A stretch of DNA of 64,000 nucleotides from Nemania diffusa. Lineage: Eukaryota; Ascomycota; Sordariomycetes; Xylariales; Xylariaceae. Made by a program: the position numbers and the translations under genes. How positions within the stretch are numbered: position 1 is the first letter of the stretch; every line of letters begins with the position of its first letter. Below, piece by piece: positions 24,114 through 33,441 of the stretch. The notes under the pieces are model-generated. The model saw nothing but the letters and a program-made list of their open reading frames with translations, made no database searches and was not told the DNA's origin. The DNA lies in NCBI GenBank assembly GCA_038501195.1, contig JBBPUQ010000007.1, positions 186,001 to 250,000 on the forward strand, written 5' to 3'.

Positions 24114-25337
24114 TTACAGATGGCTGCCATGATCAGGAATGACTTCAATCTTCTCCGGGGTCCCGTCGGGTTTCATCCTCGGCCTCCAATCCGGCACCGG
24201 GGGGAAGTTGACCTGGTTGCGCACCGACCAGTCCTGCAGCTTGTCGAACTTGCGGCACTTCTTGGCCGGGCTGAAGTCGGCCATCTGGCCCCGCGGTGCC
24301 CGTGGGTTCAGCACCGTGATGGACGGCGTCGTGTCGCCGGTGCACATGATGGCCAACCGCAGCGCCTCAATACAGTGGTCCGTGTGCATGCGGGCTTCTA
24401 TGTCTGAGGACAGCATGTCGCCGGACATGCGCACAATCTCGGGGTGCCGGAAGTACCAGTCCCGCCATGTGTATTGGCGGATGAGGTTCTAGACATCAAG
24501 CGTCAGTCCATGGCCTATGTAGATAAATCTAGCAAGGGTATTTACCAAGCAGTGGAGTTGATGGTAGACTTCCAGTTGACCACTATAAGTCTCCGAGTTA
24601 GCTCCTCCCTCCTTTGGACATCAAATTTTCCTCTATAGATCGATTGTTCTTTAATCAGATCGGCACGTCTTGCGCGTCGATAGATAGCCGCTTCGAAATA
24701 TTCCGTTAAGAGGCGAAGAAAAATAGGAAATCGTGTTCTCACTAGAATCCCCCCTTTCCGTCATGCCAGGGTTTGAGAGTCCTATTGTTCCCAAGGTCTA
24801 CAGTTCGATTGATCAACGGGAGCTTGTCTTCTGGGAATCTGAACCCGCCATCTGCCGGGGAAGTTAGCGGTTTGCTTTCTATTCATATACAGATTCAACG
24901 TACGCAACCACAGGTCATCCCACGCTGTTTCAAGCTCTGGAGTAGGCGGACCTCGATACGGAGATTTATGAGCGAAGCCATTTTGAGCTTCTATCACCTC
25001 ATACTCGATCACCTCGTTGGCGGGTGCTATACAGGGAGCACTATTAGTACCGAAATGTCTAGATCTCTAGTATTAACTTACACCAAATGGTCGTTTGATT
25101 GCCGCATTGACTATCCGTCGGCCTCTTGAGAATAAGCACTAACAGAAGTACCAAAGTAGAAATAAAGAAGAACAGCGCTGTGCCAGATATAAGAGCTATG
25201 CGCTTCCGGTAGGATTGTAGCGTAGCCGCTACATGACTTTCGGAGTCATCGTCGCGTTCTTTGAGGAAGACCTCCTCTGATGAATCGACCTTTTGGTATG
25301 TGCTCCACCTAGTGTTTATGCCCTTGATCACCTCCAT
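24114..25337 (-). CDS. UstYa/DUF3328-family oxidase-like membrane protein
   Basis: Five exons (25337..25082, 25026..24904, 24851..24743, 24582..24546, 24488..24114) splice exactly in frame to 299 aa. The layout matches UstYa proteins (DUF3328): an N-terminal cytosolic tail, one membrane helix (about 47-70, ISGTALFFFISTLVLLLVLIL), the sequence SPANEVIEYEV right after it, and PELETAWDDLW. The two HxxHC motifs that define the family are HQLHC (170-174) and HTDHC (210-214). UstYa homologues install oxidative cyclisations or chlorinations on ribosomal peptides (ustiloxin, asperipin, cyclochlorotine) and on some other metabolites. It lies 785 bp upstream of, and divergent from, a secreted repeat peptide gene, which is the natural substrate candidate. 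A naive frame would miss exon 4 (37 bp), which carries the first motif. The family call is confident; the substrate is inference. Confidence 0.9.
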
Positions 25338-25772
25338 CTTGGTCACCGGCGACGACGAAAAGATGAGGAAGAGGGAGAGAAGATGAGCGTCAACCTTCAA
25401 GGTACGCTGGTGTGTTTGGACTCTGTCGGAGTCAAGGGCCGAAAAGGAAGAGCGTGGATACCTCACTTGCTACTACTGACATTGTTGTAGAACCCCGTGA
25501 AGCTTGGGTCATGAGTTTAGTGCTTACTGGAATCTGCGCGGTGGCGTTTTGACGACAACCGGCTCTTTGCCCGCGGCACCACAACCTCTAGATATCCTAA
25601 TGCACAATTAGAAATAGCATTACGATCTCAACACATGAGCACAAACACCTGACGAACTACAGGCAACCATATGGTCGGCCTCACAGCGCTCTCCTTTTGC
25701 AAGCGGCGCAATAACCGCGCAGTGCTGCAGTTCTATCCCGTGACAAATAGGCGGGGAGCGACTTCTAGATTG

Positions 25773-25976
25773 CTACAGGGCGCTAAGAACTTCGCTACTC
25801 AAATTTCTATGCCATGAAGAGAAGGAGCTCGATTGTGAGAGTATTTTACTGTACACTATATCTCTTACAGCTGTGCTCGCTATCCGAATTAGACCCATGG
25901 ATGCGATGCGACATTGGGACGAAGAGGCGATGAGGAGAAGAACTATTTGCACCACAGAACGGATCAACAACGTCAT
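25773..25976 (-). CDS. Possible small secreted peptide ORF (weak)
   Basis: A 67-residue frame beginning MTLLIRSVVQIVLLLIASSS, which reads like a signal peptide. The rest is Ser/Arg-rich without motifs. Its start lies about 40 bp downstream of the TATATATA box on the minus strand. No homology is recognised; this may be a chance frame in the intergenic region. Confidence 0.2.
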   Translation of the reverse strand: MTLLIRSVVQIVLLLIASSSQCRIASMGLIRIASTAVRDIVYSKILSQSSSFSSWHRNLSSEVLSAL

Positions 25977-26015
25977 GTTTTAAAAGAAAGGCGTTTACAC
26001 ACCGTCGAATGAGCA

Positions 26016-26023
26016 TATATATA
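26016..26023. promoter_or_regulatory. TATA-like box between divergent short genes
   Basis: TATATATA, symmetric, lies 99 bp before the ATG of the repeat peptide (plus strand) and about 40 bp before the weak minus-strand ORF. It could serve either direction. The role is inference. Confidence 0.4.
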
Positions 26024-26121
26024 CTCACATACCCGAACACATAAGACCTCTTCATTACGAGTCGATTACAGTCCACCCTCTGACGAGCTGAAGGCACTAC
26101 AATCGCCCACAAATAGCCAAC

Positions 26122-26466
26122 ATGAAGTCCATTGCAGTTATCATCGGCCTCTTCGCCGCAGCCGCGATTAGTGCACCCCTTAGCCAACTCATCGCCAAAG
26201 ATGTAGAATCCGACGCTTTCGACTATACCAACAACATCAACAACAAGGTGGACGTCAAGGACGTGACCCCTGACCTATTCGACTACCACAACAACATCGA
26301 CAATGGAGTTGTCGTTGACGACGTTGACGGTAAGTCGAACACGAGAACTTAAATCTCAAGTTTATGTGCTCATCTCAACTCGTTTATAGGAACAAAAGTC
26401 ATTCTCTCAAGCCCGTATACTGATGACGTTGACGCGGCGGACCGGCTTTCGGTGTTGGGCGAGTAA
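26122..26466 (+). CDS. Secreted repeat peptide, candidate RiPP precursor
   Basis: Exons 26122..26329 and 26390..26466 give 94 aa. A signal peptide (MKSIAVIIGLFAAAAISA) is followed by two 20-residue repeats. Their pattern is KDV-x-x-D-x-FDY-x-NNI-x-N-x-V-x-V, with FDYTNNINN at 33-41 and FDYHNNIDN at 53-61. A weaker third unit around PYTDDVD (78-84) is encoded by exon 2. The whole mature part is acidic and Asn-rich, with no Cys. This architecture (leader plus repeated Tyr/Phe-containing cores) is that of fungal dikaritin-type RiPP precursors, and the gene sits between two genes for UstYa-like proteins. Against this, there are no KR or KK Kex2 sites between repeats, only single Lys residues. It could instead be a secreted effector or structural peptide. 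The gene is well supported; the role is a hypothesis. Confidence 0.65.
26183..26328 (+). repeat. Two in-frame 60-bp repeats in the peptide gene
   Basis: The repeats are 20 codons apart and share D-x-FDY-x-NNI-x-N-x-V-x-V-x-DV. Third codon positions differ often (TAT/TAC, AAC/AAT), so the repeat is not recent and the residues appear to be kept by selection. Confidence 0.75.
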
Positions 26467-27664
26467 TAGACTCTTCTAGGATTTTGGGTGATTGAACAGT
26501 TTGGAATGTTCTGAAGGCAAATATGAAGGTTGGAATACGGTATGGGATGTACCTAGCCGAAAATAGTGCTCATGAGGGATGTCGGCGTACATCACATGGG
26601 GTCGCCGTTCAGTGTCGTGTAATGAAACAATATTTTCCACATCAACGTTTATTCTTGTCCCTTCACGGAGCATACAAATGCTGCACAATACCCTCAGTAC
26701 TATTTACCTATCGTCGATAAACTATCATAAACTCAGATCCTTAATTATCTGCCGTAACTTACATATATTCTGCTTACGGTTGGGGCTGCAACATCCTCGG
26801 AAGCACGTGGCGCGATCTATAAATCCCCGGAGTGATTGTCCGACGATGCATAAAAAGATGCGGTTCCAGACTTTCGGTACTAATTATATATCTTTAAGAG
26901 TATAGGTCATCCCACTATTCCCATTGTTTATGACCATATTACCCACCATATTACTATTAAGTCCTGGTGGGTGCGCTAACTTGCTTCCCATTTTTTCCTT
27001 CCCCGTCACATGGCCCAGAGCACATCTTGACTTAGACGATCAGCTTTCGATCAAGGCACTCTACTTCTTCTAATAATTGTGGTTAAGAGAATTCCTATTT
27101 TGTCAAGTCACTTAAGGCTGCTTACTAGAGTATTATCAATAATACCTCAAGCCAGCAGCTACTTCTCTTTCAATCGTGAATCCATGTCTCTAATTTGATT
27201 AAGGGAAGTATAGAAGAATATTCAGCAGGGCGGAAACCATACCGAAAATATCTAACGTTCGAACGAAGCGGTCAAAAAAATGATAAAACTGCACAGTCAT
27301 ACAGGATATTGAACGAGTAGGTACATATGCATGCGTTGTCAAGACCGGGCCGGCTCGGTGAGCGAGAACCGAATTTGGGTACCGACATACTCAGCACTAT
27401 GCTTGTATTCATCTCCTGAAACCATTGCCTAGTTTAGTGCAAGTAGGTATTTCTAATGAAGTAAATCTCAATGCTGTGATCCTCAGTGGCACCTATGAGG
27501 CAAGTGCCTATGATGCCTGGGTTGCACTCATTACTGCAAGTTCTGTATTTCCTACGGTGGCAATTATCCTACAAAACTCATGTTATGGGAAGCTTTCAGA
27601 GTTAGATATTTTTGCTGCTCTCCAAAAGGTGTCACCTCACTTCAGCCTATAGGATCTCACGAGG
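26467..27664. other. Intergenic, no confident gene
   Basis: AT-rich spacer. A 75-aa frame at 27425-27652 just before the next gene has no recognisable content. Confidence 0.5.
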
Positions 27665-28345
27665 ATGGGGTTCCTAGTAGACCTTCGATTGCCCCAAATC
27701 ACATACCACCGACTTCGTCTGTCAGAAGACAAAGCATACGTCGGGAAGGATGAATATGTTGCTGGAGAAACACCAAAACGCTCATCCTGGCACATAATTA
27801 CTCTCTACACAATAATAATAGCGCTGGCTATATCACTTGCTGCTGTAACAACACTCCATGTGCGATCACTACGCCAGCATGCCCCCCGACCGTTACTTAC
27901 ATGCGGCAATACGATCGAAGCAGCAAAGCGCGCAGGCTGCTCTTTCGATCTCTTGACCAAGACATGGCTCCCCGCAGCTTGCCCGCGCCCCTACGAACAT
28001 GAATTCGCCCAGTTCCCATCGACACTGAACATAACAGAGTGGAAGTACTGGACAGACATGACTATCACGAAGGAGATCACCGACGAGGACATGGCCGTCT
28101 TCGCAGAGACAAAACCGCGAGGCGAGATCTCTTGGGTGTCGACCCTGCGCATGCATCTCGTTCATTGTGCGTTTGGCCTTATGCGGCGGTCTGCTTTGCT
28201 AGATGCTGGGGAGAGGATCGATTTCGCAACGATACCACTCGATCATACACAGCATTGTATCAACCTACTGTTGGAGGCTGCTATGAGAGCCCCGGGGATT
28301 GATACATCTTATTCTCAAGGAAAAGTAATATTTGGGGCATGTTAG
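27665..28345 (+). CDS. Second UstYa-like membrane protein (two HxxHC motifs)
   Basis: An intronless 226-aa protein with a basic cytosolic tail, one membrane helix (about 44-63, IITLYTIIIALAISLAAVTTL) and a luminal domain. The domain opens with LLTCGNTIEAAKRAGCSFDL and WLPAAC, a pattern typical of a large set of uncharacterised fungal proteins distantly related to UstYa. Two HxxHC motifs are present: HLVHC (164-168) and HTQHC (194-198). Their presence in the same order and at similar spacing as in UstYa suggests the same metal-dependent oxidative chemistry. It lies 1.2 kb downstream of the repeat peptide on the same strand. Distant membership of the UstYa superfamily is inferred from motifs and topology only. 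Confidence 0.7.
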   Translation: MGFLVDLRLPQITYHRLRLSEDKAYVGKDEYVAGETPKRSSWHIITLYTIIIALAISLAAVTTLHVRSLRQHAPRPLLTCGNTIEAAKRAGCSFDLLTKTWLPAACPRPYEHEFAQFPSTLNITEWKYWTDMTITKEITDEDMAVFAETKPRGEISWVSTLRMHLVHCAFGLMRRSALLDAGERIDFATIPLDHTQHCINLLLEAAMRAPGIDTSYSQGKVIFGAC

Positions 28346-28564
28346 CTATCAGTTTGTAACGAAACTATGACTCGCGGAGCATGATCAATCGCATATTTGG
28401 GTTTATTGTCTAAACCTACTACGCCACTCGCGTTGCCTTAGGTAAACAGCACTTTAGTAAAACACATATTTAGGTTGCCAAGCTTTGCTATTACTATATC
28501 AAATGTTATTTCTTCTTGCAGAGCATCCTAGACTTCTTCGTTGTGTCGTCACGCTTCACGGGGA

Positions 28565-30180
28565 CTAATCACCCATACCACCACCGGGAAGCTCCTCGAG
28601 CCCTATTGCAAGCATTAGCATCCGTCAAGATATTTATTTCGGATAGCACTTACATCCTTCAGTGCTCTCGTCCACAGTGTTCTTAACCATGCACGAATCA
28701 CCGACCGCGTCGGCCTGTGTCGTGAGCGACTTGCACGTGGCACCGAAGCAGCTGTTATCCATGGCCTGTTGTAGGGTGTCGTCTTTCCACCCGAAGACAT
28801 AGTCCGCATGCTGTCCAAAACCGGTGCTACCACTTGTCAGTGTCCATTCTGAACTCGGAGAAGGCAGTTATTAATACTTGTCACCGGTACTTAGGACGAA
28901 TGGCTGGCTGCCGTCCTCGGGCCATTCGGCTTTGTTGTTAAAGGCAGTCGTGTCCCACATGATCTATATCAGGGGCGAATCAGCAAATAGAGCTTCTAGG
29001 CCGGGGCAAGAGTACATACCTCTAAATGAACCTGCGGGATCTTCACCGGGTGGGTCGACGGGCACGTGCCGGTGACGGCTGCGAATGAAGTCGGACCGCC
29101 TGAGGGATGGGCGACGTGATCCATGTGATTCGGGCTGTCCAGGTTCTTCCCATCCCAGCAGCTATGTCAAGAATCAACTCATGTCACCCTGCTCCTCGCG
29201 AGAGGAAATGATTGAACCTACAGCGGAAAGATGATGTTGGTGCGAATGCCGCCAAGGCACGGCACGGTAGGGAAATATTCGGTATCCAGCTTAGGATCGA
29301 AGCAGGGTGAATAAACGTTTCCCTGGAAGTTGGGGCCTGTGTAGCAGCGGAAACAACTTTGCATGTTCTTTCCTAGGCCGGTGGAATTGCGTCTGGTGGA
29401 CTCTCCAGCAAGCATTCGGAATCCCTAAGCAAGAGGAGTTAGTACGGAATGAGCCATTTTCGGCCAGATCACCACTATGAAGAGAATAGGGGTATATACC
29501 GGCTTGAAGGCGGTCACTTGCTTCGCGCCAGGGGAAGTGTAGTAGACAGTAATGCCCCCGTTGTTGCCACCGACTGCTTGGTTAGGAATCTGAGGCACGC
29601 GCTTGTAAGTGCCATTGCGAGCCTTGAAATAAAGGTTTGCCGTCCAGTAATTGGAGAAGTCCTGATTGAAGCTGCAGGTGGTGCACGAGGAATGAGTCGA
29701 TATATCATCACTCGGCATGGATGCGCCAAACGCGTTCTACTCAAGAGTTAAACATGTAGTAGAGGAAGTAGACGCATCTCACAATGAACTTACGCCGCCA
29801 ACCACCTGGTGAACGTGTGGAGATGGATTTATGCCCGGGTTTACTAGACTAGTAACGGTTAGGCATTCAGTCCCCCCATCGCGAACAGACTTATTCAAAA
29901 GACGTACGGATCTAGCCGCTCAATGACGACCCTAGGCACCAAACGATGTTAGTAAACGATAGCGTCGGGGAGAAAGACTTATGGAAATGGTTGAAGAACC
30001 AAGGCCTATCCGAAGACAAGAAATAGGGGCGAATCCTTTAGAGTTACAGTAAAAAAAGAGATTCCAAAATACATACTGACTGCAACCAAAACGCAACATG
30101 GCAGAGCCACTGCCACCATAGCCCTGAGGGACTGCTGCCACAAGGGCCGGCAAGGCGAGAATGCTAAACCAAACCATCAT
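28565..30180 (-). CDS. Secreted DUF1996 protein, complete
   Basis: Nine exons (30180..30077, 29931..29908, 29848..29794, 29736..29500, 29424..29222, 29161..29020, 28963..28878, 28832..28654, 28602..28565) join in frame to 355 aa. A signal peptide (MVWFSILALPALVAAVP) precedes LRFGCSQVVIERLDP and LVNPGINPSPHVHQVVGG, which mark the DUF1996 start. Six Cys-containing segments follow (CTTCSFNQDFSNYW, CFRCYTGPNFQG, CWDGKNLDSP and others). The end, WLEELPGGGMGD, corresponds to the last exon of the partial paralogue at the left edge. An in-frame ATG pair makes the start 30180 or 30177. The family is secreted; its function is unknown. Confidence 0.88.
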
Positions 30181-30913
30181 TCGTAGTGTCTGCTCTCACT
30201 AGAGCTTGGAATCTGGAGGTGAATGAGACGAATGTGATGAAGGGCGTCGTCTTGTAGTGGAGAAGGGCCACGGAACAACTCACGGGTTGGGAAGGATAAT
30301 ATAGGTAGAGGTTTAGCGACCAAGGAAGCCTTATCGTCGGATAAGATGCTATGCAAGGTAAAGCAAATAAAGTCTCCTTATGCCGACGAAGTGCCCCAGC
30401 GAGCGACCAGCGGGTGACTATCGAATTGGTTGCATGCATTAAAGAACTGTCTCCCTATCGCGGTGTACATTCAACCGCTGCCAATTTGCAACAATCAAAG
30501 TGGGCTACATCATAATATCGCTACTATCATCTTCTAACCTATGGGAAAGATCAGTTATAGTGTTTTGCCGCCGATCGCTTCTAGTACATCTGCCGCTAGA
30601 TAGTCGGTAGTTCGCAGATATAGGTTATTATATAACCGAATTAATCCGATCCGCAGACACTTAGTTGCAGCCTACTCTTTTATTCAATCAGAGCTAATTC
30701 AAGGTGAATGTCTCATTCATAGGTAAAAGTCGGGGTCAGTTCTTGAAACAAGAATTAGACTATAATGACGAGTTGATGTCACCCCAACCATGCTATCAAA
30801 CCCTAGACTCGTGGCTCCTTCTACCCAAAGACCCCTATTCGCATCATACAACTACTCGGAAGTTCTTGTGCGCGTTATAGCTAGGTATGAGATCGCGAAG
30901 TCTTACTAACCTT
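30181..30913. other. Intergenic, no gene seen
   Basis: Upstream region of the DUF1996 gene and 3' flank of the MFS gene. No coding content is recognised. Confidence 0.55.
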
Positions 30914-32555
30914 TCATATCACGTACCGAAACCTGGGTTGGCTAGCTTCCCCTTCTCTTTCGCGGAGTTGCTCCTCATCCAACTTGCGATTTTCGCGATG
31001 TAGAAGAAAACTAAATATTGCCGATAATACTGCAACCAATAGACAGAACGAAAACGATATCCAGGAGCCTTTGCGGTAATAAGGCGCTTCGCTAGACGGA
31101 AATATGTTCGTGCCAACTAAGGGCCCGGCCTGACCAAACGTTGCAAAGATGGCAAACCCGCCGGCCCTTTTGCTCTCCGTATTATGTGTATTGGAAACCC
31201 AAGGGATCATAATAGCTACACTGATAAATATCGTAACTGCGAAGTAGACACCAAGATATCTAGGCACAGCCCCCTCTGTGATGGCAAGTAAGAGGAATCC
31301 GATAGCCGACACAACACTGAAGAAGCAGACGAACGGCCCACGCATTCTGACACGATCCGATGTGAAAGAGAATATAATGATTAAGATAAATGTCAATAGA
31401 TAGGGTGGCGCAGAGAGTCCGTTCGCCTGGAGTCGTGAGAACGATCCGATTTCGGCAATGATAGCTGGCACGAAGAGCGGTAGAGAGGCAAAGGAGACGT
31501 TACAGCCGAAGTACATAATCCCAGTAAGATAACCTGTGTAGATATCTAAGTCAACCTTTCATTCTCAGAATATTGATTTCCCCCGCTTAAACTTACTTCT
31601 CCAATCCTTGAAGGCCGCCCAAAAGTCTTTAACTCTGAGGCCTGTGTGGTTTACGACATCGGCAGTTTGATCGCGACTGACCATGTGCATAACGATCTGT
31701 TTCTCACGGTCCGTGAGAAACTTCGCGCTCGTGATATCATCAGGAAAATAGAACCAAGCCACAACTGCTAGTATCAGTGTAGGTAAGCCTTCGATGAGGA
31801 ACAGGATACGCCAGGGGTCGATATTATGGCTTTTGATCTGGGTGATCGCATAGCCGAGAGCCCCGCCGTACGCATTCGCTAGCGCAGATCCAGAGAGGAA
31901 TATCCCCTGACGGAAGCCGACTTTATCTCGGGGGTAGAAAAATGACAAGTAGACCGGGACTCCGGCATACATCGCTTCCGTTGTGCCAAGAAGGAGGCGG
32001 AGAACTACCATGCTGTGTGGGTTTGTTAGTCGGGACTCTCGGCTCGGCCCGCGTTCCCGGGGTGGGGATCTCTAGGGGAACGAACCCGGCATAGTTCTGA
32101 ACAGCTGCTTGAGAGGCCGATATTGTTGCGAATGCGAGGACTATGAAAGTAACCCACGCATGGGCTGGGAAATGCTTCCATCCGGCAGCAGCGATTTGGA
32201 AGACGATATCTAGCTACCTTTGTCAGGGAATTCAATAATCAAGAAGGGAAGACTCACACGTCACATAGAAGAAAGTGCCTAGCGTAGAGTACTGGTCACC
32301 GACGAGGCCGATGCTCTCATCAAGACCGGCGACGTGCGCATTACCCAAGTTCGATCTATCCAGGACAGACAGCGAGTAAATGGCGAATATCATGGGCATG
32401 AGTCGCCAATCTAGCTTCCTGATGACAGACTTCTCCTCCTCTAGTGAGGGAGGATCGCCAATTGCTAAGGTTGTAGCATGCTGCTCTTCCCTCTTGTCTT
32501 CAACGGCCTCAATATCCCGCTTCACCGAGTCGGCCATTGTTCGATAAATGGCCAA
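30914..32555 (-). CDS. MFS transporter, anion:cation symporter family
   Basis: Four exons (32555..32258, 32209..32086, 32012..31597, 31533..30914) join in frame to 485 aa with 12 predicted helices. Family hallmarks are RKLDWRLMPMIFAIYSLSVLDRSNLGNA in helix 1 (listed here as segments RKLDWRLMP and LDRSNLGNA), VLRLLLGTTEAMYAGVPVY in helix 4, and the central loop signature YFPDDITSAKFLTDREK. An alternative start at 32537 (MADSVKRD) is likely because the acidic N-terminus follows it. It is divergent from a TcuA-like flavoprotein gene, with 886 bp between starts, which suggests a common substrate. It shares the family with the MFS gene at 3647-5423 but is clearly different in sequence. The substrate is unknown. 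Confidence 0.87.
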
Positions 32556-33441
32556 ATAAATAGGACCTATATAGCGAAGGCGGGGTTACCGTAAGACAGG
32601 AAAATAAGCTCCCTATACAATTATATGTATAGTAGGGGAGGCATGGGGTGCATAAGAAAGTAGATAGATAAACGCAACTAATTAAAATATACCTAGGTAT
32701 GCGCCAGTTAAGTACCTACCTACTTGAGGTATGTAGGTGAGAAATTCAATAGGCACTGACCTCACACCTTCTACATCTTGTAGCATCACACCGCCACTGT
32801 GTGATAAGTAATACAGAGGAAAACACGTGCTCGTCCTATCAATTATACTTACATAGCTACCTCAATAGGAAGTGATTGAATACTACCTCAATGGCGGGGA
32901 ATGGTTACGTAGGTCGTGTATTTCCGTCAACATAAACTGTGTGACACTTGACCTACATGATAAATGCCGTCGCAAAGGAATATTCTCACATAACCTAACT
33001 TCATACGCCTGGGTCCAAGCACTAAAAATTGATAACTATTGTCATTTTCTTTCTGTTGTTCATTGTAACATCCTCATAATCCCCATATTTAGCAATGCTA
33101 TCTTAAGCACAGTGCATGCGGGGTATAGAGCATTACGGAATCTGGGGAACGAGACAGGCGTATGAACTACTATTATATACCTATCTAGGTATCTAATAAG
33201 CGCAGGAGTTGTCCAATCTAACCCCTCACTCCTGCCGCGGATCGATTGTGTTCGGACTGTCCGCTAAGCGTCGGGTGTGACCAAAGGTGATGCTCCAGAA
33301 AACCGGTAGTCGGGAATAGCTGTCTCCTCACCCCTTATGCCCGAAGCTTAATGGATGTCATCTGTGAAGCAGCTCTCAGCAAAACGGGCCGATTTTATTT
33401 AGCTAGTTATTTATTTACTAATTAAGCGTCGGAAACTGAGT
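32556..33441. promoter_or_regulatory. Divergent promoter region of MFS and flavoprotein genes
   Basis: 886 bp between the two start codons. It holds several TACCTA/TAGGTA motifs (about 32690-32745), a paired arrangement that could bind a shared regulator. No gene is seen. The regulatory role is inference from gene arrangement. Confidence 0.4.

Larger units (their letters stand above)
25338..26121. other. Divergent region between UstYa gene and repeat peptide gene
   Basis: Probably holds the promoters of both genes. A TATATATA box lies at 26016-26023. A minus-strand frame with a leader-like N-terminus lies at 25773-25976 (listed separately). Confidence 0.5.
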
